NCBI RefSeq assembly: GCF_008831285.2
Contig: NC_045150.1
Coordinates: 5,036,001 to 5,100,000 of the forward strand
Source: Nymphaea colorata
Taxonomy: Eukaryota; Streptophyta; Magnoliopsida; Nymphaeales; Nymphaeaceae
Direction of reading: 5' to 3'
DNA length: 64,000 nt
Shown here: positions 32,801 through 44,800 of the stretch, in pieces
How positions within the stretch are numbered: position 1 is the stretch's first letter
Layout of the letters: every line of letters starts with the position of its first letter
Notes under the pieces: generated by a model
What the model was told of the DNA's origin: nothing
The model's database searches: none
Seen by the model: the letters and a program-made list of their open reading frames with translations, nothing else
Made by a program: the position numbers and the translations under genes

Positions 32801-35800
32801 AGATCCTCCTGTGGGTAAACTATCAGCATAAGTTGAAAACAAAGAGGTAAACAAGAAACACTAGCTTTTATGCGAATCAAATGCAAACAAGCAGAAATGT
32901 TTCCAACTTTGAGATTTGACTTTCAGTAAAGTAACACATGCAAAGCCCTTTTTAGAGCAACACAATGTTTCTCGTAAAATGTTGTGTTTGGATCTGGTTC
33001 ACTTAATCCAAATCCAAGCATGCTATATTTAAATGTCCTTACTCCTTAGTAGTGTTCAACATACTTTTGGTTATGGGTGGTCATATGTAATTTAGAAAAA
33101 GCATATACACCTTACCAATATTTTATGTTATATCCAAATGTCTATTTAAAGAGGGAGCAGGAATCTAATGAGAAAGTACGATTCTTCCTCAACCTTTTTC
33201 CTTGTCTCTCCTCTCTCCCCCTCTCAATCTCACGTCCCTTCTTGTTTCTCTCTTATCTTCTCTCTTTTTTTTATCTACCTTCTCCTTCTTTCTTCCTTTC
33301 CATGTCTTTTGCTTTAATGCAGATAACAACATGGTATCAAAGCAGAGATCATCTCTTGGATAAGGCAGCAGCAGATCATTTATACAAAAAATAAAAATTA
33401 TACGTTTTCTGTTTACAAGGAGGATATAATATAGAAGGCTCAACAGAAAATATTTGATGTCAAACAATCTGACAGCTGTGGTATCATATCTGAAATATTT
33501 GTTTCTGGTGAGGAGTTGCATCTATTGCAGAGACTTTATTGTCGTCACACTTATCTGGTTTTGAATGTTCATTTTACATGTGCTGATCAAGTAAGATCTA
33601 AATCAAACGCAAGCAAACCGTGGAGATGTGGTAGATGCCTACTGCAGAAATATGAACATGTGTCATGATAGTAATTGTGGCTGCAATCAGGTCAAATGGA
33701 AAATTATTCTTCACTGCATCATTGATTAGGTTTGATGCTAGTCGATGTTTTTAATACAGTTATAATGTGTTTTGTGCACTGATATCTGCCCAAATTGCCA
33801 ATTTCAGATCAGAGTCAAGTTATGATCTGTCATGGTACTTTGTCTGTCATGAGGTTCTAAGATGTTTTCTCCTGCTCATTGCTGAGTTGATCAACTTCCC
33901 ATGGATGTTGACATGATTTCAATCGCTATTGTCAGTTGTGGAATGATATATGAAGTCGTTTTCCAGTTGCAACGTTTCTAGTTGTGTTTGTGTTGCTGGT
34001 ACTGTTCAAAGTGCATACTTTATTGTTGTTTAATTTACTAGCCGCTGATTATGGCTGATTCACGAGCCTAAGGTATTGAGTAAAAAGGTGACTTGACACT
34101 ATAAAGCCTTTGCTCACTCATTGTCATATGGGTCTTCAAGAAATTGGCTGATACTAACTACCCAAGGTGGACAAGCACTTTTATGATATCAGTCTCCAGC
34201 TATAGAAGAAAACAAATTTATTGGACTCGGAAACGGCGTTGAAGATTAGAAAGTATGTTACACGGGAAGAAGATAATGACATTGTCATGTCATGGAATAA
34301 GAATGTTGTGCTGCCTCATATAGCTGATGTTATACCACAGGCAAACAAGTGAGGAATATCTAGTGGACTTTATTGTTATGTTATTTCTAGTGGACTAACT
34401 TTGTAAAGTTGTCAAATCTGAATGTTTGATCTCTCTCTCTCTCTCTCGTTCCTCTCTTCCTCCCATATTGAACATGGTATCAAAGCAACGGACCTAGGGC
34501 TGTGCGATCTAGGGTTCCACGCTCCTTCCTTCCTTTCCTCCTTTCTCATATCTCCCATCAAGCTAGGGTTTCACGTCTGAAATCCCTATTGATTACAAAA
34601 GAAGCAATCAAACTGGTTAGTGGAAAGGGGCTGTTGATAGATTGTGGGTTTCGGGTCCGGATCCATACCCGACCCGCCTTGTAGCCCGTTTTGGGCTCTA
34701 CTTAAGTCATGTAACCCTAATCCTTATGAGAAAATGATAATCTTTAGAGAGAGAGAGTCTGGCTGCTAGTGGGCACCAACTCCTCCTCATTCGTGGTTTT
34801 TTCTCCCTCGTGTTGAGGGTTTTCCACGTTACATCGTGATCATTGTTTCTCTTCTTCTTCGTCTTGTTCGTATTTCTACATGGTATCAGAGCCGTGAAGT
34901 TCCGGCGTTTTTGGTTGTCTTTTGCCCGTGTTAGAGGAGAATCGCCCGACACTGTTCATCGTCTCGCCCGTGCCCGACGCTCGTGCCCGAGCGTCGTCTG
35001 TCACCCCGCCGCCGTCTCCGCCCAGCGCCGCCCTGATCAACGCCGATCAGGATTCCGCCGTCTCCGCCTAGCGACAACCGGCCCAGCGACGCCCTGGTTA
35101 GCGCAGCCGCTTCCGCCCAGCGTCGGCCTACCCAGCGGCGTTCCCGTTCTGCTGCTTCCGCCCAGCGTCGGCCTGCCCAAACGACGACCTGTCCAGCGGC
35201 GGTCTTTTTCCGCCCAACGCCGTGTCCTTTTCCGGCGCCGTGCCGCTCTGCCTGGTCTGTTTCCGCCCAGCGCCGCGCCGACTGCCTGGTCTGTTCCCGC
35301 CCAGCGCCGCGCCGCTTTGCCTGGTTCTGTTTCCTGCTCTCTGTCCGTTTTTTGGTGTTGTATCGTGTGATTGCTTCTTGCTGCCCTTGCTGCCTACTGG
35401 TCTGTGATTATGGCAGCCTCTTCCTCGTCAACCGTCAACACCAATCCCACTGAAATAGGGGCTTTTAGAACGGAGAATGTTCCCATGCAGGTCATCACTC
35501 TTCGCCTCACCAAGGATAATTATTTCTCGTGGTCGCCTGCTATGACCATGGGGATTGCTGGCCGTGGTCGCATGGCCTATATTGATGGGAGCAACCCCGA
35601 ACCAGCAAGAACAAGTGATGTGTGGCATACTTGGTTTCTTGAGGATAATCAAGTGAAAACTTGGATTGTCAATTCCGTTTCCGCCGATATTCAGCCCCTT
35701 ATCCTTCGGAAGAAGACTGCTAGAGACATGTGGGTGGTCCTCGAGCAAATGTATGGCCAAAAGAAGACCGCAATTCGTACTTACCAAGTAATGAAGACAG

Positions 35801-38800
35801 TCTATGGCATTCGACAAGGGACCTCGTCTGTTGCAGAGTACTATGGGGCTTTGAAAGCCAAGTGGGAAGAGCTTGACTATCATTCTGATATTCCTTGGCA
35901 TTGTCCCCATGATCAGGCGCTCTATGTTGCTCATGAATGGGAAAACAGGGTGTTCCTATTTTTAGCAGGTTTAAATGATGAGTTTGAAGGTGTTCGAAGT
36001 CAGATTTTGAATTCAGGGGAGGTGTCCAGTATTGAAGATGTGTACTCCTGTGTTGAAGCGGAAGAACAGCGAAGGCTTGTTACAAAAGAAGGGAAGAGGG
36101 AACTTGTGCCCTATAACGAGAGATCTGCTCTCGTGAGTCGTGGTCCTGGCGGCCCATCTAGGTCTCTTCGCCGGTGCACTCACTGCAAGAAGACAGGTCA
36201 CACTGTGGATTATTGCTGGGATCTTCATCCAGAAAAGAAGGGGAACAGAGGGAGATCTTTGACTGGGAGAACGCCCGTGTCTGAGGTGCAAGCCTCTAGT
36301 GGAGAAAAAGTCTCCATTTCTGCTGACCAGCTTCGTGAACTAAGGGCTTATTTGGGCAGGCTCGATGTCAACAAGACTGAGACCTCAGAGGGAACTACAG
36401 CTAATCATGCTCTTGCAGCTATTGGCAATCAAGGTAACTCTTCTGTGGGGGAATGGATTGTCGATAGTGGTGCTACTCATCACATGACAGGTAACCCAAA
36501 ATTGTTTCATGAGTATAAGTTGTCCTCGGGAAGGGAACGTGTTTCTCTTGCAGATGGTTCCTCTACCTGTGTGGCAGGCGAAGGCACTCTGTCCTTGTTG
36601 GACAAATTTCATGTGCAGGGCGCTTTACATGTTCCCCAATTTCCTTTAAATCTCTTATCAGTCAGTAGACTTACTAAAGAATTGAATTGTGAACTTATAT
36701 TCTCTGCCGATCGTTGTGTTTTGCAGGACTTGGTGACAGGGAAGAGGATTGGGATTGGTTTAGCTTCTGATGGATTATATCGTCTTCCCATACGTGTGGC
36801 TACTGCTCTGTTGACAGCGATCCGCAAGACAGATAAGAGAAGAGAAGATTGTCTTCAGTCTTTTATGTACTGGCATGAACGTTTTGGGCATTTACCTTTT
36901 GGGATTTTGAAACATTTGTTTCCAGACTTGTGTTCCTCCTTTGATGTGTCTTCCATTTCTTGTGATGTTTGTCAGTTTGCCAAACATGTGAGGGCTTCGT
37001 ACCCTCTTTCTTCTAGTTGTGCTAATGAAGCTTTTTCTCTGATTCACTCTGATGTATGGGGACCTTCGGGCATTCATACCCGTCAAGGTTTCCAGTATTT
37101 TATCACTTTCATTGATGATTTCTCTCGTGCTACATTTATATACTTGTTAAAAGACCGCAGCGAGGTTCCTCGAATCATCGAGACATTTATTCTTCTTGTG
37201 CATACCCAGTATGGTGCGAATGTTAAAACTTTCAGGTCCGATAATGCCCGTGAGTACATGTGTCGGCCTGTTGAGGAGTTTCTTAGACAACGGGGGATTG
37301 TTCACGAGACATCCTGTAGTTACACCCCCCCTCAAAATGGGGTAGCTGAAAGGAAAAATCGTCAACTTCTTAATGTCACCAGGGCTCTTTTGTTTCAGAG
37401 AAATCTTCCTAAACACTATTGGGGTGATGCAGTTCTTACTAGTGCCTATCTTATTAACCGCATGCCCAGTCGTGTTTTGAATGGTAGGACTCCCCACTCG
37501 TTGCTTCCTGGCAGTCGTCCACCATTTCCTCTTCCTCCTCGTGTTTTTGGTTGTGTATGTTTTATCCATGATCACAGTCCAAATGTCAAGAAACTTGATC
37601 CTAGGTCTATCAAAGGTGTCTTTGTTGGATACTCCCCTACGCAAAAAGGATACAAATGTATTGATCCTATTACTGGTCGAGCTTATGTTACGAGGGATGT
37701 TACCTTCTTGGAACATGCCTCTTACTTTGGTGTGAATCCTCTTCAGGGGGAGCAGTCTGTGGGCAGGGAAGAGTATTCTCAGAGACAGGAACTTCAGTTT
37801 ATAGATTTTTTGGACTACAAGAAAACAGAATCACTTAATACTGTTGATGTGCCTGAGAATGAGGAAAGGGGTGACAATAGCATTGAGAAGGAAGGCCCTC
37901 AGTTGTTTGGACAGTTCTACTCTAGACGAGGTACTCGGACAGAGGTGATGACTTGTGATGCTAGATCTACTTCCAATCCCAATGCCACTCCTTCCCTGGA
38001 TGAACCAAGTCCTACCGAGGAGACCGTGGAGACCCATGATGAGGTTGAAAAGAAGAATGACGATCTTCCCATTGCCCTGAGAAAGGGTGTCAGGTCATGT
38101 ACTCAACACCCTATTGGTAATTTTGTTTCTTATTCCAGACTTGGGAAAGATTACAAGTGTTTTGTTTCTACTCTTTCTTTGGCTGTGATTCCCAGGACTG
38201 TCGCTGAAGCTCAAAGTGACTCCAAGTGGGCCGATGCAATGAAAGAAGAAATAGATGCCCTAAGAAGAAACTTGACATGGGAAGTGGTGAAGATTCCTGA
38301 AGCCGCTCACCTAGTTGGATCCAAATGGGTGTATACCATCAAGTACAAACCAGATGGGAGTGTTGAAAGATATAAAGCTCGACTTGTGGCCAAGGGATTT
38401 AGCCAGAAATATGGAATTGATTACTTGGAAACCTTTGCTCCTGTTGCGAAAATGAAGACTGTGAGGGTGGTTATATCCCTAGCTGTGATGAAGGAGTGGA
38501 AGATGTATCAACTGGATGTTAAGAATGCATTCCTCAATGGTGACCTCGAAGAAGAAGTATATATGCATATGCCTCCAGGATATGAAGAACCAGAAATGTG
38601 TTGTAAGCTGAAAAAGGCATTGTATGGCCTTAAGCAATCGCCCAGAGCGTGGTTTGAACGACTGAGAAGAGTGATGATACGTCATGGATACAAACAAGGA
38701 AATGGAGATCACACTCTGTTTGTGAAGAAGAAGGAGAGCAAGGTTACTCTCCTGCTCGTCTACGTAGATGACATGATTGTTACTGGAGATGATGAGGAAG

Positions 38801-41800
38801 AGATTATCAAGCTAAAAGGGTTACTGGCTACAGAATTCGACCTCAAAGATCTTGGAAAACTAAGGTATTTTCTTGGTATGGAGGTTGCTAGGTCTAGTAC
38901 TGGTCTTGTACTAAACCAAAGGAAATATACATTAGACCTGCTGGAAGAAACTGGTAAATTGGGATGTAGACCTACTCCTACCCCTTTTGACACTGGGCAC
39001 AAGTTGAGTCTCAGAGATGGAGAGCCTCTCTGTGAAGAAGACAAGGGAAGATATCAACGTTTGGTTGGGAAGCTAATTTATCTTACCCTCACGAGACCTG
39101 ATATCACCTTTGTGGTGAATGTTTTGAGCCAATTCATGCATGCGCCAACCGATGCACATCTGAAGGCTGTGGACAGAGTGCTATGCTACCTGAAGAAAAA
39201 TCCTGGTAAGGGACTCCTGTATGTGAAACAAGAGACTGTGGAAATCGAGGGCTATTCTGATGCGGATTGGGCAGGTTGTGGTGATACCAGACGATCCACT
39301 ACAGGGTACTGTGTCTACTTGGGAGGAAACCTTGTTGTATGGAGGAGCAAGAGACAGGATGTTTGCTCTAGATCCAGTGCAGAGGCAGAATATAGGGCAG
39401 TTGCTATAGGAGTGTCAGAGTTATTATGGTTGAAGATATTGTTGACTGACATTGGAATAGAGATTGAAGGACCTATGAAGATGTATTGTGATAACAAGTC
39501 TGCAATCAACTTAGCCAACAATCCTGTACTTCACGACAGAACAAAACATGTTGAAATTGATCGTCACTTCATTCGGGAAAGGATTGATGCGAAAGAGTTG
39601 ATCTTACCTTACATGAAGTCTGAAGACCAAACTGCTGATGTTCTGACGAAAGCTCTTCCTTCAGCTTCATTTGAGAGGAATGTATCCAAGTTGGGCATGT
39701 TTGATATGTACGCCCAACTTGAGGGGGAGTGTTGATAGATTGTGGGTTTCGGGTCCGGATCCATACCCGACCCGCCTTGTAGCCCGTTTTGGGCTCTACT
39801 TAAGTCATGTAACCCTAATCCTTATGAGAAAATGATAATCTTTAGAGAGAGAGAGTCTGGCTGCTAGTGGGCACCAACTCCTCCTCATTCGTGGTTTTTT
39901 CTCCCTCGTGTTGAGGGTTTTCCACGTTACATCGTGATCATTGTTTCTCTTCTTCTTCGTCTTGTTCGTATTTCTACAGGGGCTAATCAGGTTTAACATG
40001 TAGAGATGTGGTGCGGCTGTTGAAGACGTTAAGTTGCAGGAAAAAAAAAAAAAATCTTATGTCGTTGTGTATGTTGCTGCCGTGGAAGAAGATCAGTCCA
40101 TCAACAAGGGTATACTGATCAAATCTGATGTCGTGTATGTTGCTGCCGTGGAAGAAGGTCAGGCCATTGGTGTGCTGATCTGCTTGGTTGGGTGCTGCCT
40201 CATGGATATTCGCATTTAGAGGTATGTTTTATTGGCAGCGTTGAAATCATATGGAGGGGGAACATCGTTGAAGTCAAGTGGTGTAGACTGGTTTCAGATT
40301 TTTTTTTTTTTGGGCAGCATCGTTGAAGTCAATATTAGTTTCAGTTTGCCTAGTTTTCCAGCATAGTTGACACTGAGTGGAGCTGTCCAACCTATGCATG
40401 CTTGCTGCCTAATATCTATATCTAATATTGCTGCCTGATATCTACATTTGACAGTAGTTATCTACGCCTGAAACTAGTTTGCTCTGGTTGTGTTCATATT
40501 GTTGCACGTCTGGCTGTGGTCATCTTGCTGCACATCTTTTTTGGCTGAGATCCACGCATTCTATAATTTTACTATGGCTGACAGCAGTAGGTCAGAAGGG
40601 TCTAATAAATATAAGATGGCTGGTAACTCCTTCTCCTATGGAACCACAATCAAACTTGATGGTTCAAATTAGGAAATTTGGTCAAGGGTATTTATGATGT
40701 TGGTGGCTGGTCATAGGAAGAAATATATTCTTGAAGAAGATGAACCTCTTGAGAAAAAAGAGAAATATGCTACTTAGGATGAAGATAATAACATTGTGAT
40801 GTCATGGATCATGAATAGTGTAGAGTCTCGTATCGCTCCAATGATTGCATACTACACCAAAGCTAGAGATACGTGGTCTTTTCTAAAGAAGACATATTCT
40901 CATGCTGTTAATGTTATTAAGATCTTGCAGTTGGAAGAAGAGCTTTGTAATATACGACAAGGAGATCAAGATCTATCACAATATGTTGCTACGTTGATTG
41001 CTGCATATGAGAGGTTAAAAGCTCTTCGCCCACCGTGCAAGCACTGCTATGCATCTCATTTTGAAACTGGTATGGTGGCAAAGTTTCTATCTAGGTTATC
41101 TTTAGAGTACTCTATGGCAAAGTCTCAAATCCTCACAGGCAGTGATCTTCCAAACTTAGCAGACACATATAATAGGCTGAGTCGCCTTAACACCAGTCTC
41201 CGCACTTGTGATATCAGGAAGACGGGGCCATAGTTCTTTTACTAGCACGAGAGGACGTGGTACAGACCGTGGTGCAGGACGTGGCACAGGCCATGGTGCA
41301 GGACGTGGCACAAGCCGTGGTGCAGGACGCGGCAGATTTCAGTGCTCTTATTGTGGCAAACTAGGTCATTTGGAGGACCGATGTTGGGACAAGCATCCTC
41401 ATCTTCATTTTGGTGGGTCATTAGGGCGTGGTGGAGGGAGAACCATTATATGAAAGGGGCCTTCGTCTAATGCATCTTCCTCACAGGCTACAGCTTCTAT
41501 GGTTGAGTCCCCTACCTCTGCTCCATCATACTCACTCAACTTAAGTAAGGAGGAATATGATCTAGTTCTTGCTCAGAGGTCCTCCCCTGCATCAACCAGC
41601 ACTGCTGCAGTAGAGTTGGCTTTCACTGTTGGTGCCCCTACCATTGACCCAGGTATGATATGGATGATCGACTCAGGAGCTTCCAGGCATTGTTGTAATC
41701 AGCCACATATGTTTTTATCATTAACCAGGTTCACTACACCACAACACGTCAGATTGGCTGATGGCAAATTGTCACCTATTCTGGGCGGCGGGGATATCTA

Positions 41801-44800
41801 CCTTACATCTTTGGGCACCATTACACATGTGCTATATGCTCCTAGATTTTGTTATCTGTTAAGCAATTGGCTAGAGACTTACACTGTAAAGTCATTTTTT
41901 ATCTTGGTTCATGTTCTTTTCAGGACTTACAAATTGGAAAGACGTTTGGTGGCGGCCATGAACGGAAGGGACTCTATTTTCTCTCTGTTCCAGTCAATAT
42001 TGCAGTATCATCCTTCACATCGAAGCCAACTCCTTTGCAGTGGCATCTCAGACTGGGTCATCCCTCTGTGTCCAAACTTTGTCGCATGTTTCCAGATATT
42101 CTTGCATCAGAGTCTTTCCTATGTGAAGCATGTCAGTTAGGCAAGCATACACGTAGTAGTTTTCCCTCGAGTCAAAGTCCATCTAGTCAGAGTCCTTTTG
42201 ATCTACTTCATGTTGATGTTTGGAGTCCATGTCGGGTTTCTTTTCGTTCGCGTTTCTGGTGTTACCTTGTTTTGGTTGATGATTTTACCAGAGTCAGTTG
42301 GGTATTTTTGTTACGGGAAAGGTCTGAAGTCATTTGTATTCTTCACAGATTTATCAAGGAAATAAAATCTCAGTTTGGTTCTGTTTTCAAAAATATTCGC
42401 ATTGATAATGCTCTTGAATTTAAATCTTCTGTTCTGCTTCAATTTTATGTCAATCATGGGATGGGATTCGACCATAATATACATGTCCCCACACGTCCCA
42501 ACAAAATGGTGTTGCAGAACATAAACATCGTCAGCTTCTAAATGTGGTTCGTACCCTCATGTTACACACTCATATGCTATTCTTACAGCTTGCTATCTCA
42601 CTAACCGATTGCCCTCGTCTGCCAATCAGGAACGCATCCCCATCTAATTACTATACCCAGATCGACCATTATTTCATATACCTCCCAAAGTATTTGGATG
42701 CACCTACTTTGCACACATTTTAGACCCAAATAGAAACAAACTTGCTGCCCAGGCTATACTCGTCGTCAAAGTCTCTCCCAACCGTCCACCAGCATCTTCT
42801 CATGAGGTAAGTTCCACTGATAAGACTGACTCAGGTAGAAATGATGACTTCTCTATAGAGTCATAGACGATATACCAATCGCCATTCGCAAGGTTCGACG
42901 ACAGTGCACCATGCATCTGATCTCTAACTCTGTTCCTATGAATCATTTGAGTACAAGTTTGGTGCAGTTTGATCGAGCTATGTCTAGTCACACTATCCCA
43001 TCGTCTCACCACCAAGCCTTATTAGATTCTCGGTGGAAGCAAGCTATGTAGGAGGAAATGGATGCACTTCTCTATCGGGAGACTTGAGACTTGGTGGATC
43101 CCCCACTAGATTGTGATGTTGTTGGCTCCAAATGGGTATTCACTATCAAATATCATTCTGATGGTTCCCTCGAGCGATTCAAAGCTCGCCTTGTTGCAAG
43201 AGGTTATACACAGACTTATGGGGTTGACTTCTTTGAGATGTTTTCACCAGTGGCAAGGTTAGGTACTATTTGCCTAATTATCTCTCTCTCAGTTCAGCAA
43301 GATTGGCCTCTTTTCCAGCTTGATGTGAAAAATGCATTTCTATATGGTGATCTCTCTGAAACGGTTTATATGCAACAACCACCTGGTTTTGAACGTCAGG
43401 GGGAGTGTTCCAAGGTATGCAACTCAAAAAGGCTATCTATGGACTTAAACAAAGTCCTCGCACATGGTTTCATAAACTAAGTGAGATTCTATCTAAGTGT
43501 GGTTTTCAAAGATCTCAACTCGATCATTCATTGCTTATCAAGCGGAGCACAGATGGTATAGTGATATTGATTGTGTACGTTGATGACATTGTTATCACAG
43601 GGGAAAGTAATCAGGAGATAGCTAAGACAAAGGAGTTTCTACAGAAACACTTTGTCACAAAAGACCTTGGTCAACTCCGTTATTTTCTTGGTATTGAAAT
43701 GGCTCGTAGTAGTAAAGGGGTTGTGATGTCTCAGAGGAAATATGTTCTTGATCTTCTGCAAGAAACAGGATTATTAGGGGCCAAACCTGCCACACCTCCT
43801 ATAAATCCTCGAATTCATATTCATGATGATGAATCAGAGACTTTTGACTCTCGATCTTACAGATCTCTAATCGGGAAACTTTTATATTTGACCATCACTC
43901 GTCCAGACATTAGCTTTGCTGTGAATAAGCTAAGTCAATTCACGGAAAAACCTCGAAAAGTTCATTGGGAGGCTACCTTAATGGTGCTAAAATACTTGAA
44001 ATCAGCCCCGGGAAAGGGGTTATGGTTCAAAAAGGGAGAAAGTGTGGACATAGTAACATATAGTGATGTTGATTATGCAGGGTCAGTATATGACAGGAGA
44101 TCTACTACAGGTTTTTGCGTCTTTGTTGGAGGGAATCTTATTTCTTCGAGAAGCAAGAAACAAAATGTGGTTGCTAGATCTAATGCTGAGTCTGAGTATA
44201 GAGCTATTGCCCAAACTGCGGCTGAAATGTCTTGGGTCAAATCGGTGCTTCTAGAATTGGGGATTTCAGTGAACCTCCCAATGAAAATGCATTGGGATAA
44301 CAGAGTAGCAACCTATATTGCAAATAACCATGTTTTTCATGAGAGGACAAAACACACTGAGATGACAAAACACATTGAAGTGGATTGTCATTATGTTCGG
44401 GACTTGGTACAAAAAGGAGTCATTAGCACTATTCATGTCTCTTCTAAAGATCAAGCAACTGACATGTTTACTAAGGCGCTTCCCATCGGCGATTTCTTGA
44501 AAGGATGTAACAAGCTGAGCATGATTGATATCTATGCTCCAGCTTGAGGGGGAGTGTTAAAAACTTTTAGAAGTTGATTAGAGGTTTTCTGAAATTTTAG
44601 AAAGTTGGAATGGTCCACTTTATTGTTATCTTATTTCTAGTGGACTAATTTTGTAAAGTTGTCAAGACACCCTAATCTCTTTTAATATGAGATTAGGGTT
44701 ACGTGAATGTAAATCTGAACGTTTGCTCTCTCTCTCTCTCTCTTTCTCTCTCCCTCTCTCTCTCGTTCCTCTCTTCCTCCCATATTGAACACTCTAGAAT

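Larger units (their letters stand above)
34632..39978 (+). mobile_element. Complete copia LTR retrotransposon, family B copy B3 (5,347 bp)
   Basis: LTRs 34632-34880 and 39730-39978 are both 249 bp and identical by eye. Perfect 5-bp duplication ggggc at 34627-34631 and 39979-39983. PBS 34881-34892, GC-rich leader, one open gag-pol frame and a polypurine tract. It lies inside the leader of D2, within OSC intron 6, antisense to the gene. Probably competent and very recently inserted. Confidence 0.97.
34346..44791 (+). mobile_element. Family D element D2, decayed, split by the B3 insertion
   Basis: Partial 5' LTR (to 34474), PBS, leader up to 34631, then B3 (34632-39978), then leader remainder, gag, pol and a 3' LTR (44555-44791). 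Without B3 and one copy of ggggc the leader is continuous. Confidence 0.85.

Noticed and set aside
34843-35370. 175-residue ORF upstream of B3 gag-pol
   Set aside because: It begins in the LTR and runs through the leader; no conserved domain, Arg/Pro-rich translation of CCGCCCAGCG repeats.
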